Shown here: piece by piece, positions 1 through 9,028 of the stretch | Layout of the letters: each line of letters starts with the position of its first letter | Numbering within the stretch: position 1 is the first letter of the stretch | Source of the DNA: Woeseiaceae bacterium | Lineage (GTDB): Bacteria > Pseudomonadota > Gammaproteobacteria > Steroidobacterales > Woeseiaceae | Assembly (NCBI GenBank): GCA_024640315.1 | Contig: JAHEFF010000016.1 | Coordinates: forward strand, 1-41,625 | DNA: 41,625 nt | Direction: 5' to 3' | Notes under the pieces: generated by a model | Databases searched by the model: none | What the model saw: only the letters and a program-made list of their open reading frames with translations | Told to the model about the DNA's origin: nothing | Made by a program: the position numbers and the translations under genes

Positions 1-590
1 CAGACCGGGTCGGCGCCTGGATTCTTGCAGACGAGGTCTATCGTGGCGCTGAACGGTTGCAGGAAGAAGAGACACCTTCATTTTTTGGCCGCTACGACAA
101 GGTTGTCGCCCTGGGCAGCATGAGCAAGGCTTATGCACTACCCGGACTCAGGGTTGGCTGGATCGTCGGACCGCCGGATACGATCGAGGATATCTGGCGG
201 CGTCACGAGTACACGACGATCACAGCCGGCATGTTGAGTAACTTGCTGGCCGCCCATGCATTGTCGCCGGAAGTTCGCCCGCGGCTATTGAAAAGAACTC
301 GCGACTACATCCGCAACGGCTTTCCCGTGCTCGAAGAGTGGATGGACAGTCAGGATGGTTTGTTCAGTTACACGCCGCCGCAGGCGTCCGCCGTGACTTT
401 TATCCGCTATCACCTCGACATCAATTCAACAGAATTGATGGAAAAGCTTTGTCGTGACGCCAGCGTCTTTGTCGGTGCCGGTGACTCGTTCGGCATGGAT
501 CATCACCTGCGCGTCGCGTTCGGCCAGGATCGTGAAGTTCTGGAAGACGCATTTCAGAGGATCGAAAAGACGCTCAAGTCGATTCGCTGA
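1..590 (+). CDS. PLP-dependent aminotransferase, class I/II (5' end missing)
   Basis: C-terminal part of a fold-type I PLP enzyme; the reading frame is open from base 3 and the start lies outside the window. The sequence reads ILADEVYRG, the strand carrying the Asp that contacts the pyridine nitrogen of PLP, then SMSKAYALPGLRVGW, in which the Lys is the expected Schiff-base residue, followed by the small C-terminal domain. About 195 residues are visible, roughly half of a normal 370-400 residue enzyme. The substrate cannot be read from this part. It could be a MalY-like or capreomycidine-synthase-like member rather than an aspartate aminotransferase. The gene runs tail-to-tail toward the ABC permease, with 77 bp between the two stops. 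Confidence 0.88.
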   Translation, partial: DRVGAWILADEVYRGAERLQEEETPSFFGRYDKVVALGSMSKAYALPGLRVGWIVGPPDTIEDIWRRHEYTTITAGMLSNLLAAHALSPEVRPRLLKRTRDYIRNGFPVLEEWMDSQDGLFSYTPPQASAVTFIRYHLDINSTELMEKLCRDASVFVGAGDSFGMDHHLRVAFGQDREVLEDAFQRIEKTLKSIR

Positions 591-667
591 GCGCCACCAT
601 GCTGTGACTGCGCCCCGGGCGCCCTCCTGCGGCTGGCGCGCAGGAATACGCCCGGCGCGTAATGCAG

Positions 668-3106
668 TTACTCGTAGCGCAGTGCCAAGACCGGCCGTGC
701 CATAGCTGCACGTCCTGCCTGCAAGGCAATGGTCAGCCAGGCGACCGCCAGCGCAGCGACCGCACTGGCGACGAACAACCACGCCCAATCGCCAAACGGT
801 GCCTTGTAGGCGAAGCGGTTGAGCCAGTCACTCATGAAGAAGTATGCGACCGGCCAGGCGATAATGTTTGCCAGCACAACCAGTTTCGTGAAGTCGGACG
901 TCAACAGCCAGACAATGTCTTTCACGGACGCTCCCATCACTTTGCGAATGCCGATTTCCTTGGTGCGTCGTTCGGTAGTGAATGACGCAAGACCGAACAG
1001 TCCCAGCGTCGCAACAAAGATTGCGAACGCGGAGAATACGCCGAACATCTTCGCCTGACGCTGTTCCGAGCGGTATAGCGCATCGAACCGATCATCGAGA
1101 AACTCCCAGAATACCGGTTCATTCGGGACCATCTTCTTCCAGGTTTCCTCAAAGTGCCGGATGGCGGCGTCAGGATTGCCGGGAGCAATCCTGACTGAAA
1201 TGGCGCGGCCGTAATTCGGGTTTGGCGGTCCGTATACAGTTGCTTTCATCTCCAGGTGCAAGGACGAAAAGTGTATATCGGGAATAACGCCGACGACTTC
1301 GGAATCGACAAACTGGTCGAGTTCCATTCGCTGCGGTTCACGCAGCACCTTGCCGACGGCTTCTTCCGGTGTCCAGCCAAAACGCCTGACAGCGGACTCG
1401 TTCAGGATAACAACGGAGCGAACGACCGGGTTTTCCTCGGACACCTCTTCGACCCGCATTTCATTCTGTCGAAACGGGCGGCCAGCGAGGAAATCGATGT
1501 CGTAGTGATCGAACCACTGGTAATCGGTCTTGATGACCGCCATCGCCTGGAAGTTCTCCATTGCTATCTGTTCCCCTTCGGGAATGTAGCCGGTGCCATC
1601 GTTGTTTTGCATGCTCGGCACCCGGGATGAATAGACTGCTGACAGAATATCGGGATGCGCTTCGAGTTCAGCCTTCATCGGCTCATACAATTCCCAGAAT
1701 TCGGCAAAGAAGGGCAGCCTGGTGACGAGATTTCTGGACTTGTCGTAACCAAGATCGACATTTTGCGCGTACTTCATTTGTGCCATCACAACGCCGGTTG
1801 CGATCAGCAGGGCGATTGATGTCGCGAACTGAATCACAACCAGGGACTTGCGAAGCAGTGAGGATCCGCTTCCGGATGCTGGTCCCTTCAGTACCTCAAC
1901 TGGCTTGAACTTTGACAGGTATAACGCCGGGTAACTGCCAGCAATTGTGCCGACAATCAGGATACTGATCAGCAGCAGGCCGAATGCTGTGGGCTCGGCC
2001 AGTGAAAAGGCTAGCGGTTTCTCGAGAAACGCCGCAAACATCGGCAGTACAATTTCCACCATGGCCACGGCGAGCAGCATGGCGATTGCAGTCAACATGA
2101 TCGACTCACCCATGAACTGCATGATCAATTGCTGCCGGTTTGCACCGACAACCTTGCGAACGCCGACTTCGCGAGCGCGCTGCGTTGATCGAGCCGTGGT
2201 CAGATTCATGAAATTGATACAGGCTATCAGCAGTACAAATATCGCCACCGCGGAAAATGTGTAGACGACGCCGATACTGCCATTTGTGCGCCATTCCCCG
2301 TCACGGTTCGACGTCAGGTGAATATCCGGTAGCAGCTGCAACCCTAGTGCGGAGCTGCTTTCAGCATCCTTGTTCCAGTGTCGTACGAGAAAGTCATTGA
2401 ACTGCGCCTCGAGATTTGCCGGATCATAGCCTTCGGGAAGTCGCACATAAGTGTAATAGTTGTTGCTGCCCCAACTCTCGAGTTCGTCCGGGCCCATCAT
2501 GAGCGGAATCGCCGCGATGGAGCCGAGCAGCTCAAATTCCATGTGCGTGTTGTCAGGAAGATCCTTGATGATGGCCCGCACTGTGACGTCCGCCTGATCC
2601 ATCAGGTTCAGGGTCTGTCCAAGCGGGTCCTCGTCGCCGAAGTAACGTTCGGCAGCACGTTCGGTCAGGACGATATCCAGAGGGCCGCTCAGCGCGGAAT
2701 CCGGATCACCGCTGACGAATTCGAGATTGAAGAATTCGAACACATTCGGGTCTGCAAGGACCATCTGCCGCTCGCGAACACGCATATCGCCGCGCGTCAG
2801 CGTCACGTCACCTGTCGAGAGGATTCGTGTGATGTCCTCGACCTCGGCGAAGTCCTGCTTCATTAGTGGGGCAATTGGTGGCGCCACGGCGGCAAGTTTA
2901 AGGTCGTTACCGAAGAAGTCGCGCGTTACCCGGTAGATCCGGTCTGCGTCGTCCCAGTGCTTGTCGTATGACATTTCATATCGAACAAACAGGGTAATGA
3001 TGATGCAACACGCCAGGCCGATGGCCAGCCCGACAATGTTGATCGCACTGAATAACGGATTGCCGACGAGATTCCGCCAGGCGATTTTGAGGTAACTACT
3101 AAGCAT
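668..3106 (-). CDS. ABC transporter permease, FtsX/MacB type
   Basis: Membrane component of a tripartite ABC efflux system of the MacB/LolCDE superfamily. The 812-residue protein starts with a cytoplasmic stretch ([12 protein letters not shown]) and a first membrane helix (about residues 20-42). A large extracytoplasmic MacB-PCD-like domain follows (about 45-270), then an FtsX helix bundle (about 280-430), a second periplasmic domain and a second FtsX bundle near the C-terminus. The double layout and the length of about 800 residues are typical of the putative ABC transport system permeases often annotated as antimicrobial-peptide exporters. Its ATG overlaps the end of the ATPase gene by 8 bp, so the two are translationally coupled. 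It is the last gene of the hlyD-ATPase-permease operon. The exported substrate is unknown. Confidence 0.93.
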   Translation of the reverse strand: MLSSYLKIAWRNLVGNPLFSAINIVGLAIGLACCIIITLFVRYEMSYDKHWDDADRIYRVTRDFFGNDLKLAAVAPPIAPLMKQDFAEVEDITRILSTGDVTLTRGDMRVRERQMVLADPNVFEFFNLEFVSGDPDSALSGPLDIVLTERAAERYFGDEDPLGQTLNLMDQADVTVRAIIKDLPDNTHMEFELLGSIAAIPLMMGPDELESWGSNNYYTYVRLPEGYDPANLEAQFNDFLVRHWNKDAESSSALGLQLLPDIHLTSNRDGEWRTNGSIGVVYTFSAVAIFVLLIACINFMNLTTARSTQRAREVGVRKVVGANRQQLIMQFMGESIMLTAIAMLLAVAMVEIVLPMFAAFLEKPLAFSLAEPTAFGLLLISILIVGTIAGSYPALYLSKFKPVEVLKGPASGSGSSLLRKSLVVIQFATSIALLIATGVVMAQMKYAQNVDLGYDKSRNLVTRLPFFAEFWELYEPMKAELEAHPDILSAVYSSRVPSMQNNDGTGYIPEGEQIAMENFQAMAVIKTDYQWFDHYDIDFLAGRPFRQNEMRVEEVSEENPVVRSVVILNESAVRRFGWTPEEAVGKVLREPQRMELDQFVDSEVVGVIPDIHFSSLHLEMKATVYGPPNPNYGRAISVRIAPGNPDAAIRHFEETWKKMVPNEPVFWEFLDDRFDALYRSEQRQAKMFGVFSAFAIFVATLGLFGLASFTTERRTKEIGIRKVMGASVKDIVWLLTSDFTKLVVLANIIAWPVAYFFMSDWLNRFAYKAPFGDWAWLFVASAVAALAVAWLTIALQAGRAAMARPVLALRYE

Positions 3107-3806
3107 GACGCACCTCTCCGGCCTGCTTCATGCCGACGACATTCTCGGAAAGTACGCGACCGTCCAGCATGTTGATGATGCGGCTTGCGTGGTCTGCATG
3201 GCTCTGATCATGGGTCACCATGATGACGGTTGTGCCGTCATCATTCAGCTGATTCAAAAGGTCCAGAACCTCCTCACCATTGGTCGAGTCGAGATTACCG
3301 GTTGGCTCGTCAGCGAGGATCAACTTCGGGTTGGTAACAACGGCACGAGCGACGGCAACGCGCTGCTGTTGTCCGCCTGATAGCTGCTGCGGTCGGTGGT
3401 CGGCACGATGTGCAATGCCAACGCGCTCCAGGACGGCCTGGACCCGTTCTTTACGTTCACCGGGCGGCACTTTCTGATAGAGAAGTGGCAGCATGACGTT
3501 CTCGGCGACGGATAATTCATCCACGAGATTAAAGCTCTGGAAAATGAAACCGATATTTTCCTTCCGGATGTCGGCGAGGCGATTCTCGCTATACCCGGCA
3601 ACATCTTCACCGGCAAACAGATAGCCTCCTGAATCGGGCGTGTCCAGCATGCCGAGTACGTTCAGCAATGTTGATTTACCACAACCCGATGGCCCCATGA
3701 TTGCGATGAATTCACCTGCTTTAACCTCGACATTGATGTGGCTGAGGGCCGTCGTCTCGACGTCGGCAGTTCTGTATGACTTGGTCAGATCGTGCATCTT
3801 GATCAT
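3099..3806 (-). CDS. ABC transporter ATP-binding protein, MacB/LolD type
   Basis: Cytoplasmic ATPase (235 residues) that powers the neighbouring FtsX-type permease. Visible motifs in order are Walker [11 protein letters not shown]-loop FIFQSFNL, signature LSGGQQQR, Walker [13 protein letters not shown] and the H-loop VTHDQSHAD. The overall pattern, including [14 protein letters not shown], is that of the MacB/LolD/FtsE branch. The gene sits between the HlyD-like adaptor (27 bp away) and the permease (8 bp overlap), all on the minus strand, which supports one three-component exporter. Nothing is missing from the catalytic motifs. Confidence 0.96.
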   Translation of the reverse strand: MIKMHDLTKSYRTADVETTALSHINVEVKAGEFIAIMGPSGCGKSTLLNVLGMLDTPDSGGYLFAGEDVAGYSENRLADIRKENIGFIFQSFNLVDELSVAENVMLPLLYQKVPPGERKERVQAVLERVGIAHRADHRPQQLSGGQQQRVAVARAVVTNPKLILADEPTGNLDSTNGEEVLDLLNQLNDDGTTVIMVTHDQSHADHASRIINMLDGRVLSENVVGMKQAGEVRHA

Positions 3807-3833
3807 TTTCCCGCTCCTGATTTTTTTAATTTC

Positions 3834-5084
3834 TTACCGGTCGATGAAAAGGCGATCGACTTCAACGAAATTTGCATAAGACGAAATGATGACGACGTCG
3901 CCGGGAATCAGACCCGATTCGACCTCGATGGAGTTTGGATTGCGGCGGCCCAGTTGCACCTGGCGCCGCGTGGCGACTTTACCGTCAGGGCCGAGGACGA
4001 ATACCCAGGCGCCGCCGGTGTCGTTGAAGAACGGACCATTGGTCAAAAGAACGGCACGTTCCTCGGTGTCCCCGAGAATGAGGCGCAATTGCAGTGTCTG
4101 GCCGCGGCGAATATCGACAGGGGCTTCGCCCAGGAACTTCAGGTCGATCTCAAACTGGGAGGCCTGGACCTCCGGATAGATCTTGTTGATTTCGAGGCGA
4201 TAATTCCGACCGTTAATGTCGAGCAATGCCTGTTGCCCAAGGCGCACACGGTTGAGGTAGAACTCGTTGACGAGGGCAACCGCTTTGAAACGATCGACGT
4301 CGTCGATCTGGCCAAGCCTTTCGCCAGGTGATTTGGATTCGCCCAGTTCAGCATTCAATGACGTCAGCTGGCCGCTGCGAGGTGCGCGAATCAACAGGTT
4401 TTCCAGGTTGGCCCGAGCCAGTATCAGATTCTTCTCCAGTTGCGAGACTGAGCTATTGAGCTGCTCAATCTGAGCAAGGCGAATTTTCTCGTCCTGTGCC
4501 TGGCTTTCTGCCGTGATCAGGCGTCGGTTCTTCCAGTATTCGAGCTCGTCACGGCTGTTTTCGTATTCGGTCTTCGAAATAAACTGGTTACCTTCCAGTT
4601 CCTCGTAGCGATTCACGAGCCTTGTGAGTTTTACGATCTGATAATCGATTTCAATCAGGTCGCCCTTGAGTTTGAGTCGATTTTGTTCGATCGCCAGTTG
4701 CGTATTTCGCAGGTTGTTTAGTTGCTCGCTCACTTCTGCTTCGCGTGCAATGACATCGAGCTGCAGCGAAGTATTGGAAAGGTCAACCAATGGCTGGCCT
4801 TTTTCGACAAAGGCGCCTTCCTCGACGAGGATGTCCTCGACGCGGCCGCCCTCGATGGCGTCCAGGTAAACGGTCTTCTCCGGTTCGACGTTCGCGCGCA
4901 GCGGGATGTAATCCTCGTACATACCGCTGGATACTTCTGCAGTCCGGATGCGCTGCCCGTCCAGGGTGAACGATGTCGATGTGTTCCTGGTAAACAGAAA
5001 CAGCACGACAATGACGACGACAGCGGCAACGCCTGCGCCAATGAAAAATGGCCGGCGCGAAGATTTCTCGATCCGCCGATCCAT
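3834..5084 (-). CDS. HlyD-family periplasmic adaptor of the ABC efflux system
   Basis: Membrane-fusion protein linking an inner-membrane ABC exporter to the outer membrane. After a short basic N-terminus there is one membrane helix (GAGVAAVVVIVVLFLF), then a biotinyl-lipoyl-like half (GRVEDILVEEGAFVEKGQPL), a long alpha-helical hairpin rich in E, Q, L and N (about 120-230), the second lipoyl half (IRAPRSGQL) and beta-barrel regions to the C-terminus. ATGs at 5144, 5120 and 5084 are all in frame. I prefer 5084 (MDRRIEKSS, 416 residues). The sigma-54 promoter at 5133-5149 predicts transcription from about 5122, which excludes the 5144 start and leaves a leader of about 38 nt. An almost leaderless start at 5120 cannot be excluded, and no strong Shine-Dalgarno is visible for either. 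Confidence 0.9.
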   Translation of the reverse strand: MDRRIEKSSRRPFFIGAGVAAVVVIVVLFLFTRNTSTSFTLDGQRIRTAEVSSGMYEDYIPLRANVEPEKTVYLDAIEGGRVEDILVEEGAFVEKGQPLVDLSNTSLQLDVIAREAEVSEQLNNLRNTQLAIEQNRLKLKGDLIEIDYQIVKLTRLVNRYEELEGNQFISKTEYENSRDELEYWKNRRLITAESQAQDEKIRLAQIEQLNSSVSQLEKNLILARANLENLLIRAPRSGQLTSLNAELGESKSPGERLGQIDDVDRFKAVALVNEFYLNRVRLGQQALLDINGRNYRLEINKIYPEVQASQFEIDLKFLGEAPVDIRRGQTLQLRLILGDTEERAVLLTNGPFFNDTGGAWVFVLGPDGKVATRRQVQLGRRNPNSIEVESGLIPGDVVIISSYANFVEVDRLFIDR

Positions 5085-5132
5085 GCTGCCGACACCGGGC
5101 GGCTGTTCTTGCTGGTTCATATACTTATAGGT

Positions 5133-5149
5133 AGCAATCCGCATGCCAA
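5133..5149 (-). promoter_or_regulatory. Sigma-54 promoter of the efflux operon
   Basis: On the minus strand the sequence reads TTGGCATGCGGATTGCT. It fits the sigma-54 consensus YTGGCAYG-N4-TTGCW at every fixed position, with the invariant GG (-24) and GC (-12) correctly spaced. The -12 position falls at base 5134, so transcription should begin near 5122 and run into the HlyD-like gene. A sigma-54-dependent response regulator is encoded immediately upstream in the opposite direction. The element overlaps the longest possible HlyD reading frame, which argues that the longest frame is not the true protein. Confidence 0.82.
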
Positions 5150-5197
5150 CTTCGAGCGCATATAAATCAACAACTTACGAGCCCGTTATTGGCCGCC

Positions 5198-5237
5198 GGT
5201 GTCCGAATATGAAAATAAGTGATCGATTTCGGACACC
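5198..5237. promoter_or_regulatory. Dyad, probable binding site (UAS) of the NtrC-type regulator
   Basis: GGTGTCCGAA (5198-5207) and TTCGGACACC (5228-5237) form a perfect 10+10 bp inverted repeat. The 20-bp gap gives a centre-to-centre distance of 30 bp, close to three helical turns. The repeat lies about 76-116 bp upstream of the predicted sigma-54 start site, the usual distance for an NtrC-type enhancer, and just upstream of the regulator's own ATG at 5258. It could therefore both activate the efflux operon and autoregulate the two-component genes. Assignment to the adjacent regulator is inferred from position. Confidence 0.7.
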
Positions 5238-5257
5238 TGGCCCGATACAGTCGACTC

Positions 5258-6595
5258 ATGACCATTCATGCCTCGGTTCTCATCGTCGACGACGATCCGG
5301 ACGTGCTGACGGCGGCGCGGCTGTTGCTGAGGCAGCATTTCGAGCGTGTGCTGACAACCGGGGACCCGTCCCGGATCGAAGCGATGATGACGGAATCCCG
5401 GATCGACGTATTCCTTGTCGACATGAATTTTGCGATTGGCAGGAACTCTGGCGCGGAAGGACTCAAGTGGCTGGAGCGCATCCTGGCTCTGGATCCGGAT
5501 GCCGTGGTCATACTAATGACCGCCTTCGGTGATCTGAATATAGCGGTTCAGGCGATGCGCGAGGGCGCCGCGGACTTCGTGCTCAAACCGTGGCAAAACG
5601 ACAAGCTGGTCGCGACACTCACCGTGGCAGCCAGACTTCGGCAAACGAGGACCACAGTCAACGCCCTGAGCGTTCTGCCGCCCGCAGACGAAATGATTGC
5701 CCGATCACCACAGATGCGGAAGGTGATGGACATCGTAGCGAAGGTAGCGCCTACAGCTGCCAACGTACTGATCCGGGGTGAAAATGGTACCGGGAAGGAG
5801 CTCGTCGCCCAGGCGCTGCATCGCCAGTCCGGGCGGGCGGACAAGGTGTTGGTCGCCGTCGACCTTGGTGCCATCGCGGAGTCCTTGTTCGAGAGCGAGC
5901 TTTTCGGCCATCGCAAAGGCGCCTTCACCGACGCGTTGGCTGATCGTGCGGGACGCTTTCAGGCTGCCGATGGCGGCACGCTTTTTCTTGACGAGATTGG
6001 TAACTTGCCGCCGCCATTGCAAACAAAATTGCTCCGCGTGCTGGAAAGCCGGGAAGTGTTGCCGCTTGGCAGCGACCAGCCGGTACCTATCGATGTGCGG
6101 CTGCTGTCGGCGACCAACCGCCCTTTGGAATCACTGGTGGCAGATGGACTTTTTCGTGAAGATCTCCTTTACAGGATCAACACGATAGAGATCGAACTAC
6201 CGCCGCTCCGTGAGCGACCTGATGATATTCCAGCTCTCGCTAAACATTTCATCTCGACGTATGCGAGGAAGTACCGCCTGCCTGAAAAGAAGCTGAGCGC
6301 GGAAGCGCTGGCCATATTGCAGTCGCACCATTGGCCTGGAAATGTTCGCGAATTGTCTCATGCAATCGAGCGAGCGCTCATCCTGGGAGAGGGCAGCATA
6401 ATCGTGGCGAGCGATTTTCGGCTTATTCCCGGGGGTGGCTCCGGTGCGAATGACTCGCTTAATCTCGAGGATAATGAGCGGCGCATGGTGTCGCGTGCGC
6501 TGGAGCAGGCCGGAGGCAATATTTCACACGCTGCGGCGAGCCTGGGCATAACCCGCGCAGCGCTCTACCGCCGCATCGAGAAGTTCGGCTTATGA
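5258..6595 (+). CDS. Sigma-54-dependent response regulator, NtrC family
   Basis: Three-domain activator of 445 residues. The receiver domain (about 1-120) has acidic-pocket residues in LIVDDDPD and a probable phospho-acceptor Asp at about 55 (FLVDMNF). The AAA+ domain (about 145-375) has Walker A GENGTGKE at about 174-181, a GAFTDA loop at about 221-226 and Walker B GGTLFLDEIGNLP. A Fis-type helix-turn-helix closes the protein (NISHAAASLGITRAALYRR). The loop that touches sigma-54 is GAFTDA instead of the classical GAFTGA. The ATG at 5258 (MTIHASVLIVDDD) is chosen over an in-frame GTG at 5219, which lies inside the upstream dyad and would add residues before the first receiver strand. Its stop overlaps the kinase start (ATGA). 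The likely target is the divergent efflux operon. Confidence 0.95.
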   Translation: MTIHASVLIVDDDPDVLTAARLLLRQHFERVLTTGDPSRIEAMMTESRIDVFLVDMNFAIGRNSGAEGLKWLERILALDPDAVVILMTAFGDLNIAVQAMREGAADFVLKPWQNDKLVATLTVAARLRQTRTTVNALSVLPPADEMIARSPQMRKVMDIVAKVAPTAANVLIRGENGTGKELVAQALHRQSGRADKVLVAVDLGAIAESLFESELFGHRKGAFTDALADRAGRFQAADGGTLFLDEIGNLPPPLQTKLLRVLESREVLPLGSDQPVPIDVRLLSATNRPLESLVADGLFREDLLYRINTIEIELPPLRERPDDIPALAKHFISTYARKYRLPEKKLSAEALAILQSHHWPGNVRELSHAIERALILGEGSIIVASDFRLIPGGGSGANDSLNLEDNERRMVSRALEQAGGNISHAAASLGITRAALYRRIEKFGL

Positions 6596-7899
6596 AGAAA
6601 CGCTACCGAGCCCGGTTCCGTGCCCTGACGGTTCTGCAGGTAGTCATGCTGGCCGCATCCTCACTATTGCTGGCCTGGGCCGTGTTGTCGACTCAGTTAA
6701 CAGCCGTTCCGCTCGTCATCGGAATGATCGTCATACTGCAGGTCGTCGGCTTGCTGAACTACGTCGAGGCACACGTCGATACGCTCGAAGACTTCTTCGC
6801 TGCGGTCAGGTACGAGGATTTCACGAAGCGATATGTCGAAGAGGATCTCGACGCTGAACTGAAAGGCGCGTTCAATCGCGTGCTGGAGCGTTTCCAGGAC
6901 GCGCGCGCCGAGCGCGATGTGCAGGCTGGATACCTGGGAACGGTCGTTCGCCACGTACCGATTCCGTTCATCGCATCGCGGCCGGATGGCAGTCTGACGC
7001 TCGTCAACAATCCGGCCCGTCGCCTTACCGGGCTGTCGACGCTGACGCACATTGATCAATTGGCTGAGCTTGAACCGAGCCTGCCGGAACGTATGCGTGC
7101 GCTCGACGCCGGCAGTCAGCAGTTGCTGCAAACGAAACTCAGGGGCGTGCCGGCCGAATTGAGAGTTTCGGTTTCCGAGATCAGGCTCGAAGGCGGTGTG
7201 GAGCGACTCTATTCGATCGAAAATCTCTCGGGGGAGCTGACGGCGCGCGAAGCGAGTGCGTGGCGCAATCTCATTCGCGTATTGACGCACGAGATAATGA
7301 ACACACTGACGCCGGTGACATCGCTTGCCCAGACGGCCACCGGTATGCTGGATGACGAGTCAGCGAAGGAAGATATTCGTGAGGCGGTCGTGACGATCGC
7401 GAGGCGCAGCGAAGGGCTAATGAATTTCGTACTTCGCTATCGCGAAATGCTAAAGGTTCCGCTGCCCGACCCGACGGAAGTCAATATAAAGGATGCGTTG
7501 GACGGCATTGCGACATTAATGAGTGCGGAATTGACAGGCGTGAATGTCAGTATCGATGTTGTTCCCGGTACCCTGGCGGTCAATGCCGATTCAGCCCTTC
7601 TCGACCAGGTGCTGGTCAATCTCATCAGGAATTCTCTGGATGCCATGGCAGGCAGGGATGGATCGCGACTCACCCTTGGTGGTCGGTTGGAATTCGGCCG
7701 CGTGGTGATCAGCGTAAGCGATAATGGAGCGGGGATAGACGACGAAACCATAGGGCAGGTTTTTGTGCCGTTTTTTACGACCAAAAGGGAAGGCAGTGGC
7801 ATCGGCCTGAGTCTTTGTCGCCAGATCATGACGGCACATGGCGGAGACATCGCGGTGGTGACCGGCGATGAAGGAACAACAATCAGTCTTGTTTTTTAG
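6592..7899 (+). CDS. Membrane sensor histidine kinase
   Basis: Partner kinase of the adjacent regulator, 435 residues. Two closely spaced membrane helices (about 12-32 and 36-55) leave almost no periplasmic loop. A HAMP-like linker follows, then a PAS-like domain (about 110-190, PFIASRPDGSLTLVNNPAR), the phospho-acceptor helix with His at about 233 (LTHEIMNTLTP), and a GHKL ATPase with N box NLIRNSLDAM, G1 DNGAGID and G2 GSGIGLSLCRQ. The very short outside loop suggests that the signal is sensed in the membrane or cytoplasm, for example membrane stress, rather than by a periplasmic ligand domain. The gene overlaps the regulator by 4 bp (ATGA). Confidence 0.94.
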   Translation: MKKRYRARFRALTVLQVVMLAASSLLLAWAVLSTQLTAVPLVIGMIVILQVVGLLNYVEAHVDTLEDFFAAVRYEDFTKRYVEEDLDAELKGAFNRVLERFQDARAERDVQAGYLGTVVRHVPIPFIASRPDGSLTLVNNPARRLTGLSTLTHIDQLAELEPSLPERMRALDAGSQQLLQTKLRGVPAELRVSVSEIRLEGGVERLYSIENLSGELTAREASAWRNLIRVLTHEIMNTLTPVTSLAQTATGMLDDESAKEDIREAVVTIARRSEGLMNFVLRYREMLKVPLPDPTEVNIKDALDGIATLMSAELTGVNVSIDVVPGTLAVNADSALLDQVLVNLIRNSLDAMAGRDGSRLTLGGRLEFGRVVISVSDNGAGIDDETIGQVFVPFFTTKREGSGIGLSLCRQIMTAHGGDIAVVTGDEGTTISLVF

Positions 7900-7915
7900 C
7901 GTAGCGGTGAGGCGA

Positions 7916-8980
7916 ATGAAAAAAATTGCTTTTCTGACACTACTGACAATATCCAGTCTCGCATACGGCGAATCGCCGCTATTCGAGTCTGATCAGACGC
8001 TTTCGATCACCATCGAAGCTCCGATGCGCGACCTGATTCGCCAGCGAATGAAAAAACCGGAGTTTGATGCGGTCGTTAGTTACACGGACTCATCCGGAGA
8101 AGTTCGTTCCATCAACGCGAAATTGACCTCCCGCGGAAACGCCCGGCTGGCAATCTGCGATTACCCACCGATTCGCCTGGACTTCACTGGCGAAAATACC
8201 GTCGGCACGGTTTTTGAAGGGCAGCGAAGGTTGAAGATGGTAACGCCCTGCGAACGAGGCAGTGCAGCGGAGAGCTGGATGCACATTGAGTACGGCGTTT
8301 ATCGTGCCTACAACGAGATAACTGAATTTTCATACAAGGCTCGCAGGATCGACGTGACGTTTCAGGATTCCACATCGTCCCGCTGGCAGCGCGAAATGCC
8401 GACCTTCGTGATTGAGTCAACACAAGAACTTGCGGAACGGCAGGGGCGCGTTTCTGTCAGGCCCCCTAAAATAGAAACGGGCCAGTTCAACAGTTTCGAA
8501 CTGATGAACAATGCGCTATTCCAGCTTTTGATCGCCAATACGGATTTCGCTTACAAGCGCGGTCCTTCAGGTGAGGGCTGTTGTCACAATGGCAGGGTTC
8601 TCGCTGAGAAAGGCAGGCAAGATGACTGGATCGTCGTACCGTATGACTTCGACCAGGCAGGAATCATTGATACCGATTACGCGTTGCCGGATGAGCGTCT
8701 GAGAATAAAGAGCGTGAGGAGAAGGCTCTATCGAGGCTTTTGTTGGCACAATGATCATTTGCCCCGGGCTATTGCCGCTTTCAATGAAAAGCGGCAGGCC
8801 CTGACCGCCGCTCTTGTGCCGGCTGATGTTTCATCGTCGACAATGAGGCGGATCAGCATTTATATCGACCTGTTTTACGAGATTATCAACGATCCGGGGG
8901 AACTGCAGGCCGAGGTATTGGACAAATGTCGGGGAGCTGCAACTTTTGAAGTACGAAAGACATCAGTGGCGGAACGGTGA
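7916..8980 (+). CDS. Exported protein of unknown function, possibly CotH-like
   Basis: Secreted protein of 354 residues starting MKKIAFLTLLTISSLAYG, a clear Sec signal peptide; the ATG at 7916 is preceded by GTGAGG. An upstream ATG at 7868 would overlap the kinase gene and place 16 residues before the signal. Visible landmarks are TSRGNARLAICDYPPIRLDF in the N-terminal half, then NTDFAYKRGPSGEGCCHNG, VPYDFDQAG and VRRRLYRGFC in the C-terminal half. The NTD and PYDFD blocks recall the Asn/Asp metal- and nucleotide-binding blocks of CotH-type atypical kinases, but this is only a resemblance by eye. It follows the kinase by 16 bp and probably belongs to the same transcript, so it may act in the same stress response. 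Confidence 0.8.
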   Translation: MKKIAFLTLLTISSLAYGESPLFESDQTLSITIEAPMRDLIRQRMKKPEFDAVVSYTDSSGEVRSINAKLTSRGNARLAICDYPPIRLDFTGENTVGTVFEGQRRLKMVTPCERGSAAESWMHIEYGVYRAYNEITEFSYKARRIDVTFQDSTSSRWQREMPTFVIESTQELAERQGRVSVRPPKIETGQFNSFELMNNALFQLLIANTDFAYKRGPSGEGCCHNGRVLAEKGRQDDWIVVPYDFDQAGIIDTDYALPDERLRIKSVRRRLYRGFCWHNDHLPRAIAAFNEKRQALTAALVPADVSSSTMRRISIYIDLFYEIINDPGELQAEVLDKCRGAATFEVRKTSVAER

Positions 8981-9028
8981 AGGACAAGCGTGTATGAATT
9001 ATCATGACCGCACGAATGGAGTTTGAAC

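Noticed and set aside
606..625. GC-rich hairpin GCGCC-CCG-GGCGC between convergent genes
   Set aside because: Short stem, no T-run on either side, and such matches are common at this base composition.
5219..5257. GTG start for the response regulator 39 bp upstream
   Set aside because: It lies inside the dyad and would add residues before the first receiver strand; the ATG at 5258 fits the family.
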